From Cephalopachus bancanus (lineage: Eukaryota > Chordata > Mammalia > Primates > Tarsiidae), in contig JAPVLO010001798.1 in the NCBI GenBank assembly GCA_027257055.1, forward strand, positions 1 through 64,000: a stretch of 64,000 bases of DNA, written 5' to 3'. The first letter of the stretch is position 1. Each line of letters begins with the position of its first letter. Below the pieces are notes generated by a model. It was not told where the DNA came from, did not search any database, and worked only from the letters and a program-made list of their open reading frames with translations. Shown here piece by piece: positions 20,686 through 30,725 of the stretch. The translations under genes and the position numbers were made by a program.

Positions 20686-23600
20686 CGAACGGAATACAAA
20701 AGAAAGGAGGAGTAGCCATCTTAATTTCAGACAAAATATCCTTCAAACTATTAAAAATCAAAAAAGATACAGAATGCCACTACATAATGATAAAACGTTC
20801 AATCCATCAACAAGAAATATCTATCCTAAACATATATGCACCCAACATAGGTGCGCCAACTTTCATAAAGCAACTTCTTGGAAAACTAAAGAAAGATATT
20901 GACTCTAACACTATCATAACTGGGGACTTTAATACCCCACTCACAACCCTAGACAGATCATCAGGAAAAAAAATCAGCAAGGAGATCCGGAACCTAAATG
21001 TGACTTTGGACCAAATGGACTTAATTGATACCTACAGAACACTCCATCCAAAGACCACAGAATACACATTCTACTCATCACCACATGGAACATATTCTAA
21101 GATCGACCACATACTCGGCCATAAATCAAGTATAAGCAAATTTAAAAGGACCGAAATTCTACCAAACACCTTCTCAGACCACAGTGGAATAAAAATAAAC
21201 ATTGACACCAACAAAGTCCCCCCCAAACCCACAAAGACATGGACACTAAACAGCATGATGCTAAACAACTCCTGGGTCAATGACGAAATCAAAACAGGGA
21301 TCAAAAGATACCTGGAAACAAATGAAAATGAAGAAACATCTTACCAAAATCTCTGGGATGCCCTGAAAGCTGTAGTAAGAGGGGCATTTATATCCCTACA
21401 AACACACATGAAGAAAATGGAAGGAACAGAAATTCACAACCTAACAAGCCACCTAAAGAAGCTGGAAAAGCAAGACCACAAAAACCCTAATTTCAGCAGA
21501 AGAATCCAGATCACCAAAATAACAGCCCAAATCCAGGACATAGAAGACAAAAAGATAATTGAAAAAATCAATGAAACAAAAAGCTGGTTCTTCGAAAGAA
21601 TAAACAAGATCGATGGTCCCCTAGCTAGACTGACCAAGAAAAAACGAGAAAACAAATAAGCATAATCAGAAACACAAAAGATGAAGTCACATCTGACCCT
21701 GAAGAAATACAAAAGATCATTAGAGACCACTACGTACACATGTATGGAAACAAACTTGAAAACCACAAGGAAATGGAGGACCTTCTGACATCACACAACC
21801 TACCTAGGTTGGAACAAGAAGAAATTGAGACCCTAAATAGACCAATTACAATCAAGGAAATCGACTACGTAATAAGAAAACTTCCTACAAAAAAAAGCCC
21901 TGGTCCAGATGGCTTTCCAGCAGAATTCGACAAGACATTCAAGAAGGAGCTGATACCAATCCTCCTGAAGGTATTCCAGGCGATTGAAAAAGATGGAACA
22001 CTCCCCAAATCATTTTATGAAGCCAACATCACATTGATACCCAAGCCAGGTAAAGATCCAACAAAGAAAGAGAACTACAGGCCAATATCTTTGATGAACA
22101 TAGATGCTAAAATTCTCAACAAAATCCTAGCAAACAGGATTCAGCAATACATCTCAAAAATCATTCACCATGACCAAGTAGGCTTCATTCCTGGCATGCA
22201 AGGCTGGTTCAACATTCGTAAAACCATAAATGTAATTAAGTACATCAACAGATGTCAAAACAAAAACCACATGATCATATCATTAGATGCAGAAAAAGCT
22301 TTTGATAAAATCCAGCACCCCTTCTTGATAAAAACCCTTGAACATCTAGGCATACGGGGAACATACCTCAAAATAGTAAAAGACATCTACAAGAAACCTA
22401 CAGCCAGCATACTCCTAAATGGACAAAAATTGGAACCAATTCCCCTGAAAACTGGAACTAGACAAGGATGCCCACTCTCTCCCCTCCTGTTCAACATAGT
22501 ATTGGAAGTCCTGGCTAGAGCAATCAGAGAAGAGGAGGCAATCAGAGGTATTCAAATAGGAAAAGAGGAAGTCAAGTTATCTCTCTATGCAGATGATATG
22601 ATGGTGTACCTTGAAAACCCAAGAGAATCTGTCAAAGGCCTCCTTACATTGATAAAGGCCTTTGGCAAAGTCTCAGGATACAAAATAAATGTACAAAAGA
22701 CAATCGCATTTCTCTACACCAATAATAAACAAACAGAAACCCAAATAAAAAACACAATTCCATTCACAATAGCCACAAAAAAAAAAAAAATGAAATACCT
22801 TGGCATCTTCCTAACCAGAGACATGAAAGACCTTTAAAATGAAAATTACAAAACACTGCTCAAAGAAATCAAAGCTGACACGAACAAGTGGAAAAATATC
22901 CCATGCTCATGGATCGGAAGAATCAACATTGTGAAGATGTCCATCTTTCCTAAGGCAATCTACAAATTCAATGCAATACCCATTAAATTACCAATAACAT
23001 TCTTCTCAGACCTAGAAAAAACAACACAGAAATTCATATGGAAACACAAACGTCCAAGAATAGCCAGAACAATCCTCAGCAAAAAAAACAAAGCAGGTGG
23101 TATCACAATACCAGACTTCAAACTTTACTATAAAGCTACAATCATCAAAACAGCTTGGTATTGGTACATAACAGGCATATAGATCAATGGAACAGAATTG
23201 AGATTCCAGAAGCAAAACCTCAATTCCTCAACCAACTCATCTTCGACAAAGCCCCCACCACCTACCAATGGGGAGAGGAGAACTTATTCAGTAAATGGTG
23301 CTGGGAAAACTGGCTGACCACATGTAGAAGATTGAAACAGGACCCCTATCTATCCACATGCACAAAGGTTAACTCCAAATGGATCAGAGACCTAAATGTA
23401 AAACCTCAAACCATAAGAACCTTAGAAAAGGAAGGAAATAATCTCATGGAAATCGGAACTGGCATCCAATTCCTGTACAAAACCCGAAACCCACAGGACT
23501 TAAGAGAGAAGATAGACAAATGGGACCTTATTAAACTGACAAGCTTCTGCAAAGCCAAAGAAACCATCAAGAAAGCAGGGAGACAGCCTACAGACTGGGA

Positions 23601-24308
23601 AAAAGTATTTGCCAACTCTAGGTCTGACAGAGGCTTAACATCCTGGATCTACAAGGAACTGAAACATACTGAAAAGAAGAAAACAAACAACCCCATTATA
23701 AAATGGGCAAAAGATATGAACAGACACTTCACAAAAGAAGACATTCAAGCAGCCAACAAACACATGAAGAAATGCTCAACCTCACTAATCATCAGGGAGA
23801 TGCAAATCAAAACCACACTGAGATACCACCTAACTCCAGTCAGAATGGCAATTATCAACAACTCAAAAAATAACAGCTGCTGGAGAGGGTGTGGTGAAAA
23901 GGGAGCACTTCTACACTGTTGGTGGGAGTGTAAGCTAGTGCAACCTCTGTGGAAAGCAGTGTGGCGATTCCTGAAAGCTCTAAAAATTGACCTTCCATAT
24001 GACCCTGCAATCCCCCTACTGGGAATATACCCTGAAGAACACAAATCACTCTATAAAAAAGATACCTGCACACGTATGTTTATCGCAGCATTGTTCACAA
24101 TAGCAAGAACCTGGAAACAACCATGCTGCCCATCAAAAGAGGACTGGATTAAAAAAATGTGGTAATAGACACGATGGAATACTACGCAGCCATGAAAAAG
24201 AACAAAATCATGAATTTCGCAGCAACCTGGATGGAACTAGAGTCTATAATACTGAGTGACCTCTCACAGAAACAAAGATCAGAATATCACATGTTCTCAC
24301 TCATATAA
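20686..24308 (+). pseudogene. L1 ORF2 (endonuclease-reverse transcriptase), broken (copy B)
   Basis: ORF2 lacks its first ~60 codons, so the catalytic N-terminal endonuclease residues are missing. The rest of the AP-like endonuclease is recognisable (ILNIYAPNIGAP, ITGDFNTPLTTLDRSSG, FSDHSGIKI; 20787-21659). The RT follows at 21740-22837 with [16 protein letters not shown] and [14 protein letters not shown], where the usual FADD box reads YADD. The C-terminal cysteine-rich segment ([19 protein letters not shown]) is near 23878-23934, in a frame open from 23155 to 24165. There are at least three frame changes. The normal stop position is 24306-24308. Confidence 0.92.
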
Positions 24309-24539
24309 TGGACCTTGAACATCCAATGTAATACTATAAGAAAATGACTGATGGTACTGGGAAATTATGGGGGGGGAAGGGGATGGGATTAACAGTAGCT
24401 AATATCTATCTGGGACTGGGAAAACACCTCTTATCAACAGGGTGCCTGAATGAAATGTAATTATACACCTAACCCTTAACTGTACCCCACAAAACGATAA
24501 TAAAAAATACTGATTAATTATAAAAAAAAATTTCAGGCA

Positions 24540-26635
24540 AATAGAACACAAAAGAAAGCAAGAGTTGCAATCTTAACATCAGACAAAATACCCTTTAAGC
24601 TATCAATTGTTTTAAAAGATGCAGAAGGTCACTATATAATGATAAAAGGATCAATTCATCAACAAGAAATATCTATCTTAAACATGTATGCACCCAACAT
24701 AGGAGCATCAACTTTTATAAAGCAGCTTCTAGGCAAACTTTAAAAAGATACTGACTCTAACACTATCATAGCTGGGGACTTTAATACCCCACTCACAAAC
24801 CTAGATGATTCATCAAGACAAAAAACCAGCAAGGAGATCTGGAACCTCAAACTGACTCTTGACTAAATGGACTTAATTGATAACTCCAGAACACTCCACC
24901 CAACAACCACAGAATATACATTATACTCATCACCACATGGAACATACTCTAAGATCAACCACATCCTTGGCCATAAATCAACCATAAATAAATTTCATAA
25001 GATTGAAATTTTGCAATGCACTTTCTCAGACCTCAGTGGAATAAAAATAAATATCAACACCAACAAGGTTCCCACGAAACCCACAATGACATCAATACTA
25101 AACAGCATGATGCTAAGAAACTCCTGGGCCAACATAGAAATCAAAACAGAGATTAAAAAATACCTGGAAACAAATGAAAATGAAGAAACCTCTTGCCAAA
25201 ACCTCTGGGATGCCATGAAATCAGTAGTAAGAGGTGAATTCATATCTCTACAAACACACATGAAGAAAATGGAAAGATCACAAGTTAACAGCCTAACAAG
25301 TCACCTAAGAAAGCTGGAAAAGCAAGACCACCAAAACCCTAACTTCAGCAGAAGAATCCAGATCACCAAAATAAAAGTTCAAATCAGGGGCATGAAGACA
25401 AAAAGATAATACAAAAAATCAATGAAACATCAATGAATCCTTTCTTTGAAAGGATGAACAAGATTGATGGTCTCCTAGCTAGAATGACCAAGAAAAAGAG
25501 AGAAAAAGCCAAAAAAACTGAATCAGAAACACAAAAAATGAAGTTACAACTGACCCTGAGGGAATACAAAAGATTATCAGAGACTACTATGTATACTTAT
25601 ATGGAAACAAACTTGAAAACCTAAAGGAAATGAATGATTTTCTGAAATCACACAGCCTCCCCAGGTTGAAACAAGAAGAAATCAAGACCCTAACTAGACC
25701 AATAACAATCCAGGAAATTGACCAAGTCATATGAAAACCACCTACCAACAAAAGTCCAGACGGCTTTCCAGCAGAATTCTACAAAACATACAAGGAGGAA
25801 GTGATACGAATCCTATTGAAAGTATTCCAGGTGATTGAGAAAGATGAAACTCTCCTCAAATCATTTAATAAAGCTAACATCACATTGATACTCAAGCCAG
25901 GTAAAGATTGAACAAAGAAAGAGAACTACAGGCCAATGTCCTTGATGAACATAGATGCTAAAATTCTCAACAAGATCCTACCAAACTGGATTCAACAACA
26001 CATCTCAAAAATCATTCACCATGACCAAGTAGGCTTCATCCCTGAGATGCAAGCCTGGTTCAACATTTGTAAGACCATAAACATAATTAAATACATCAAC
26101 ACACATAAAAACAAATGCCACATGATTATATCATTAGATGCAGAAAAAGCTTTTGATAAAATCCAGCATGCCTTCTTGATAAAAACCCTCAAACATCTAG
26201 GCATACGGGGAACATACCTCAAAATAGTGAAAACCATGTACGAGAAACTCACAGCCAGCATACTCCGAAATGACAAAAATTGGAATTATTTCCCCTGAAA
26301 ATTGGAACAATACAAGGATGCCCACTCTCACCCTCTTGTTCAATATAGTATCAGAAGACCTGGCTAGAGAAATTGGAGAATAGAAGGCAATCAGGGGTAT
26401 CCAAATAGGAAAAGAGGAAGTCAAGCTATCTCTCTTTGCAGATGATATGATTGTGTACCTTGAAAACCCAAGAGAATCTGTCAAAAACCTCCTTACTCTG
26501 ATAAAGGACTTTGGCAAAGTCTCAGGGTATAACATAAATGTGCAAAAGAGAATTGCATTTCTTTACACCAATAATAAACAAACAGAAACCCAAATAAAAA
26601 GCACAATTTCATTCACAATAGCAACAAAAATTGAC
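24540..26635 (+). mobile_element. LINE-1 host element, second part (copy H)
   Basis: Resumes exactly where copy H was split (CAGGCAAATAGAACAC) and continues ORF2. The endonuclease C-terminal half runs from 24867 to 25409 (TEYTLYSSPHGTYSKINHIL); the RT is near 25936-26500 ([35 protein letters not shown]). Several stops and frameshifts are present. Homology ends at about 26630, after TIAT-K, with roughly 1.6 kb of ORF2 and the whole 3'UTR missing. Loss of the 3' end implies a later deletion or rearrangement. Confidence 0.9.
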
Positions 26636-27175
26636 CTTTTTTATATAACTTGAAAGAGATTCATTATATTAAAAAAAAACAAGCCAGAACCCCAAATTTT
26701 TGTCACCCCCCTGAGAAGAGAACTGTTAAGTTATGAGGAAAACTGAATGGGCTTCCCAAGTACACGTGGGGGTGGTGGCTTCCTACAGCAAGTACGGCTG
26801 CTGCCAGGGTGTTATCAAACAGTGGGGGGATAGGAGGTGAGAAGACTGGAGGCTGGGGTCAGATGCTGTGGGTGATAAATGAGGATGACTCACTGAAGAT
26901 GGAGAAAGGCATACCATGCTGCTGTCAGCATTTCAAAGTTCTTTGTGGAGTCACTTTGCCAACCAGAAAAGAAAAGAACAAAGAAACCAAGCACTTTGTC
27001 TCCCACCCATATGGGCTGTGGCAGTCTGAACTTTCCTTTGGGGACCTTCTTGCCTCCCTAGGGAATAGCCCTAAGCAGAGACCATCAGTTGTCTTCCAAG
27101 ATCCAACAGAAAACTTTTTTTATTATACAGTCCAGGGGACTGGAGGGTCAAGAAGTCTGAGACCCCATGTTGTCA
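26636..27175 (-). other. Unassigned; may be internal ERV sequence
   Basis: No repeat family recognised. It lies just downstream (in minus-strand sense) of a retroviral leader, so it could be degraded leader or gag sequence. No minus-strand open frame of useful length is present. Status unclear. Confidence 0.25.
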
Positions 27176-27535
27176 AAAACCAGTAAAGGCAAATCAAAAC
27201 TGAAATCAGAAACTGAACTGGGACTCTATTCAGTCAATGTCTTGGCTTAATGAAGTGTCCAAGGGATGGCCTCATCAGGCCGTGATTCCCTTTAAACAGA
27301 ATTATGGCCACAAACAGAACAGATTGTTACCTACTAGGAGAATACCGATGGATTCAGGTATTTTTGAGGTGATGGGAATCCAGTGGTCATTCCAACTCCA
27401 TCTGGGCTGGGTGAGAGGTTATGGGACTCTGGAACATCTCAGGGGGTGCCTCCCCTATAACTTCTCCACCAAACTAGAGAAAGTCAGAGTGAGGCCACCT
27501 CCCAAGGTTGGCAAATCTTGCTGGGGCCTCCAAAT
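27176..27535 (-). mobile_element. ERV leader with primer-binding site, antisense
   Basis: Directly after the LTR (in minus-strand sense) comes TT and then an 18-nt primer-binding site, plus-strand ATCTTGCTGGGGCCTCCA at 27516-27533. From memory this matches the 3' end of tRNA-Thr(TGT) plus CCA at 17 of 18 positions, the one difference being a C to T change at a former CpG. The following bases are untranslated-leader-like. Threonine primer sites are known in the HERV-T/S71 group of class I ERVs. The boundary at 27176 is arbitrary. Confidence 0.6.
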
Positions 27536-27842
27536 GTTATAGCCACACCACGAAAGCCAATTATTGAGTCCTTTATTTGCTGGCAGTTGAGAGCAGACTT
27601 ATGTCCAAAGAACTCTCAACTCTGAACAGAGTAGGTAGGGGGTTTGTAAGGGCAAAAACCACAATTTTATCAGAGTTGGGGGGAATGGAGGCAGGAAATT
27701 TTCAGTAATATAACAGTTTATCTTGAGCAGTTACAGATGGCTTATCTGGGTTTCCCACCAAGCAGGATGTGATTTACTGCTTACTGGAAGGTTGGGGCAG
27801 TCCTGTGGAGAAGGGGTGAGAGGGGGAACTGAGAGGCTAACA
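27536..27842 (-). mobile_element. Class I ERV LTR, antisense
   Basis: On the minus strand the element starts TGTTAGCCTCTCAG and ends GTGGCTATAACA, giving TGTTA/TAACA inverted ends. AATAAA is at 27578-27573, about 40 bp before the 3' end, a normal LTR layout. The primer site abuts this end two bases away, which strongly supports a real LTR. The 307-bp length is short, so internal deletion is possible. No second LTR was found at lower coordinates, so the provirus is incomplete. Confidence 0.68.
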
Positions 27843-27904
27843 TGCTAATAGTCATTTTATAATATCCTCAAGGTTCATTGATATTGCAGCATGTGTTAGA
27901 TTGT

Positions 27905-28680
27905 TTTTTTTTCTTTTTAAGGTTTAATGATATTTCATTGTATAGATATGCCACATTTTGTTTATTCATGCACCCATTGATGAACACTTCTGTTGCTTCC
28001 ACCTTTTGTTTATTGTGAATAGTGCTGCTATGAACATGAATGTGCAAATATCTCTTTGAAAGTCTACTTTCAATTATTTTTTAATATATATCTAGAAATA
28101 GAATTGCTAGATTACATGGTAATTCTATTTTCAATTTTTTGAGTAATGTCCATGTTGTTGCTTTTTTTTTTAATAGCCGTTACAAACACTTAACATTTCC
28201 ACCAACATTATACAAGGGTTTTAATTTCTCCATAATCTTAACAATGTTTGCTATTTTCTACTTGGTTTTGTTCTGTTTGCTAGCCATTCTAATGATTGTG
28301 AGGCAATATCTTATTGTGGTTTTGATTTGCATTTCCCTAATGATGTTGAGTGCCTTTTGATATAGCTTCTTAGCCATTTATATGTCACCTTTGAAAAAAT
28401 GACTATTAAGTCCTTTGCCCATTTTAATTGAGCTATTTGGGTTTTGTTGCTGTTGAGTTGTAGAAGTTGCTTATAGATTCTGGATTTTAATTTCTTATTG
28501 GATATATGATTGGCATTTTCACTCTGTGAATTGTGTCCTTTGATGCACCAAAGTTTTTAATTGTGATAGAGTCTAATTTGTCTATGTTTGTTTCTATTGC
28601 CTATGCTTTTGGTGTTAGGCCAGTACTTTTTACTGTTTTGCACAAAAGTTATATGAGGACCTTGCCAAATACATGTTCTG
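27905..28680 (-). mobile_element. Old LINE-1 3' end, antisense
   Basis: The plus strand is the reverse complement of the ORF2 tail: TTTATTCATGCACCCATTGA, AATAGTGCTGCTATGAACAT and TTGTGGTTTTGATTTGCATT. The copy is diverged (L1M-like). It ends before the DNA-transposon fossil. Confidence 0.85.
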
Positions 28681-28689
28681 ATTGAACAG

Positions 28690-28795
28690 GTCTCAGGTGG
28701 GGTCTGAGATTCAGCGTTTATATCAGACGCCTGGATGATGCTGATGCCGCTGGACCACACAAAATGCTCTTTACCAGCCAGGTTCTAAGGAATAC
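28690..28795 (+). mobile_element. MER5A-like hAT fossil, 3' half
   Basis: GGGTCTGAGATTCAGCG, CTGGATGATGCTGATGCCGC and TGGACCACAC match the 3' half of the MER5A-type consensus as I recall it. Confidence 0.65.
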
Positions 28796-28837
28796 AGACA
28801 AGTACCACCGACACAGCTAACTATACATTCCCAAGTA

Positions 28838-28935
28838 CTTGCCATTTTCCAGATACTCTGCTAATTAAGCACTTTTACATAATACGATATTCAATAGAAT
28901 TCTCACAACTTTATGACATTCATATTTTATTTAGC
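28838..28935 (+). mobile_element. MIR SINE, first part (split)
   Basis: ACTTGCCATTTTCCAGATAC and ATAGAATTCTCACAACTTTA resemble the MIR middle. The next consensus step (GAGGAAACTGAGGC) is missing here but appears 944 bp downstream at 29880. Confidence 0.65.
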
Positions 28936-29509
28936 CAGGAATTTTTAGATTTTAATGAAACTAAAACTAAAACTAATGTTGATAAAAAAGAAATGTCAAA
29001 GAAACGCATAACAGGGAAGTCTATGTTGACCTCAGGGACAAAAAAAAGGAGTGTCTCCGGGATGGCCATGAGCCTGATACACCCTTTATTTCTCCCTCTC
29101 CACTTATATTTGCCTCTCTTTTGTTTATTCTGTCTTACAACAGACAGGATTTCCCCTATGTAATAAGAACCATGGCTGCCAGCAGTTCCTTTTAGCTAAT
29201 GAGCCAAGGAAAGAGATAGGGTCTCTCTTATCACCTATAAATAAGACCAAAGAGAAGGATTCTGATTGCTCTAACTCGAGTCACATTTATGGCCCTAATC
29301 CGGTCTCTGTGGCTAAAAGCAGGATGGATTACTGTCATTAGCCAGGCCTGAATGTCATGTTCACCCCCATGACCAGAAAGGTGGGTTATGTGGGATGGGC
29401 AGTGCCCTCTCCCCAGCACTTGGTGGCACACCACTCCCCAAGGAAAGGGACACTGAGCAGACAAAAACAACAGAAGCCAACAACAGTGTCATCATCTTTA
29501 CTTTATTGC
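28936..29509. other. Unassigned block between MIR half and MLT1
   Basis: Not recognised. It contains CTTTATTT and TATAAATAAG patches, so it may be ERVL-MaLR internal or other LTR sequence inserted together with the MLT1. No open frame of interest. Confidence 0.3.
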
Positions 29510-29879
29510 TGTGGACTGAATGTTTGCATTCCTCAAAATTCATATGTTGAAAACATTAACCCCTGAAGTGATAGTGTCTGGGAGGTGAGGTCTTTAGGAG
29601 ATAACTAGATTAGATGAGGCTATGAGGGTGGGGTTCTTATGATGAGATTATCTTTCTTATGAGAAGAGGAGAGACCAGTATTGTCTCTCTATATCATGTG
29701 AGTCTACAGTAGGAAGGTAGTCATCTGGAAGCCAAGCAGATCACCCTCAGCAGGAACTAAAACAGCCATCACCTCAATCTTGAGCATCCCACCTCCAGAA
29801 CTGTTTGAAAATAAATTTCTTTTGTTTAAGCCACCAAGTCTGTGAGAGCTTGCTATAGCAATCTGAGCTGATTAGAGCA
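29510..29879 (+). mobile_element. MLT1 (ERVL-MaLR) LTR
   Basis: Starts TGTGGACTGAATGTTTGCAT, continues AAAATTCATATGTTGAAAAC and CTGGGAGGTGAGGTCTTTAG, has CTCCAGAACTGTTTGAAAAT with AATAAATTTCTTTTGTTTAA, and ends CTATAGCAATCTGAGCTGAT. This is the MLT1A/B LTR consensus order on the plus strand, near full length. Confidence 0.9.
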
Positions 29880-29965
29880 TTTATCAATGAGAAAACTAGA
29901 ATTAGAAGTTTCAGTAACCAGCCCAAGTTACACATTTAGTAAGAGGAAGATATTTGTTTCCCCAG
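29880..29965 (+). mobile_element. MIR SINE, second part (split)
   Basis: ATGAGAAAACTAGAATTAGA, CAGCCCAAGTTACACATTTA and GTAAGAGG continue the MIR consensus interrupted at 28935. The two halves are collinear and in the same orientation. Confidence 0.65.
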
Positions 29966-30489
29966 ATTATGTGAAGAGTGTTGCTCACACACACACTGGA
30001 GGGTCTGGAAAGCCAGGCTTCTTACTTACATTGTGTTCACAGTGGCAACATCAGACAGTAATTGCTGGGAGAATTTGACATTGTCAGACATTGTCAGAAG
30101 AATGTTCTTCTCGTCTGCAATGAAAAGAGCCTCACAATTGCACCACATACTTTATTAAATACTTATCTTGGCCTCCTGCAACTGGTGATAAAAATAGAAC
30201 ATTCCTCCCCTTATACATGATTCTTCTATTGAAAAGAAGATGTAGTATTAGAACTAGCTGAGTCACAGAGAGAAGGATGTGTACTAGAACAGAGAAACCA
30301 GAGGTATGAAGCAGGGAACAGGCTCAGAGCTAGACTCCATGGTCTTCAAGCCCCTGACCCAAGAAAAGAGGAATATGGTAAAAGGGTAGGAGAGAGAAGA
30401 GGGGAGTTTTCCTACAATGTGAAAATTTTCAGGTTGAAGCTGTACCTAAAACTTGGAATAGGTATGGGATCATCATTGTCTTGGCTAAC
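29966..30489. other. Low-copy sequence, no gene seen
   Basis: No repeat or gene recognised. The tandem doublet ACATTGTCAG occurs twice at about 30078-30097. Confidence 0.35.
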
Positions 30490-30725
30490 TAGCTCTCCCA
30501 CTCATTCTTCAGATGTCTGTTCAAAGTTCCCTTCTTCCTGCAGGACCTCCTTGACCCTCCAAATTACACCAGCCCCAGCCCCCATTTCAACCTCGCACCC
30601 TGCCTGCTTCTTCATTCATGACTATCTCTTCCACTAAACTAAGAGTTCTGTGACAGTAGTTATGCTTCCCTTAACAGCCCCAATACCTCACATGCCTGGT
30701 GTGCAATAGTTGGTTAATTAACACA
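30490..30725 (+). mobile_element. L2 LINE 3' end fragment
   Basis: TTCAGATGTCTGTTCAAAGT, GCAGGACCTCCTTGACCCTC and TGCCTGGTGTGCAATAGTTG follow the L2 3' end on the plus strand. Confidence 0.75.

Larger units (their letters stand above)
18635..24527 (+). mobile_element. LINE-1 with 5'UTR to polyA, inserted in copy H (copy B)
   Basis: Complete-ended L1: a GC-rich 5'UTR start, ORF1, ORF2, a 3'UTR with the CCTAACCCTTAACTGTACCC signature and an A-rich tail. The 12-bp duplication AAATTTCAGGCA at 18623-18634 and 24528-24539 gives exact boundaries. The length is about 5.9 kb, shorter than copy C because of an internal deletion near 20685 joining ORF1 to ORF2. ORF1 and ORF2 are both broken, so it is not autonomous now. 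The insertion lies in the same orientation within another L1 at the same family position. Confidence 0.93.

Noticed and set aside
30078..30097. Direct repeat ACATTGTCAG x2 as a CRISPR-like or regulatory repeat
   Set aside because: Only two adjacent copies, in a primate genome; a small slippage duplication.
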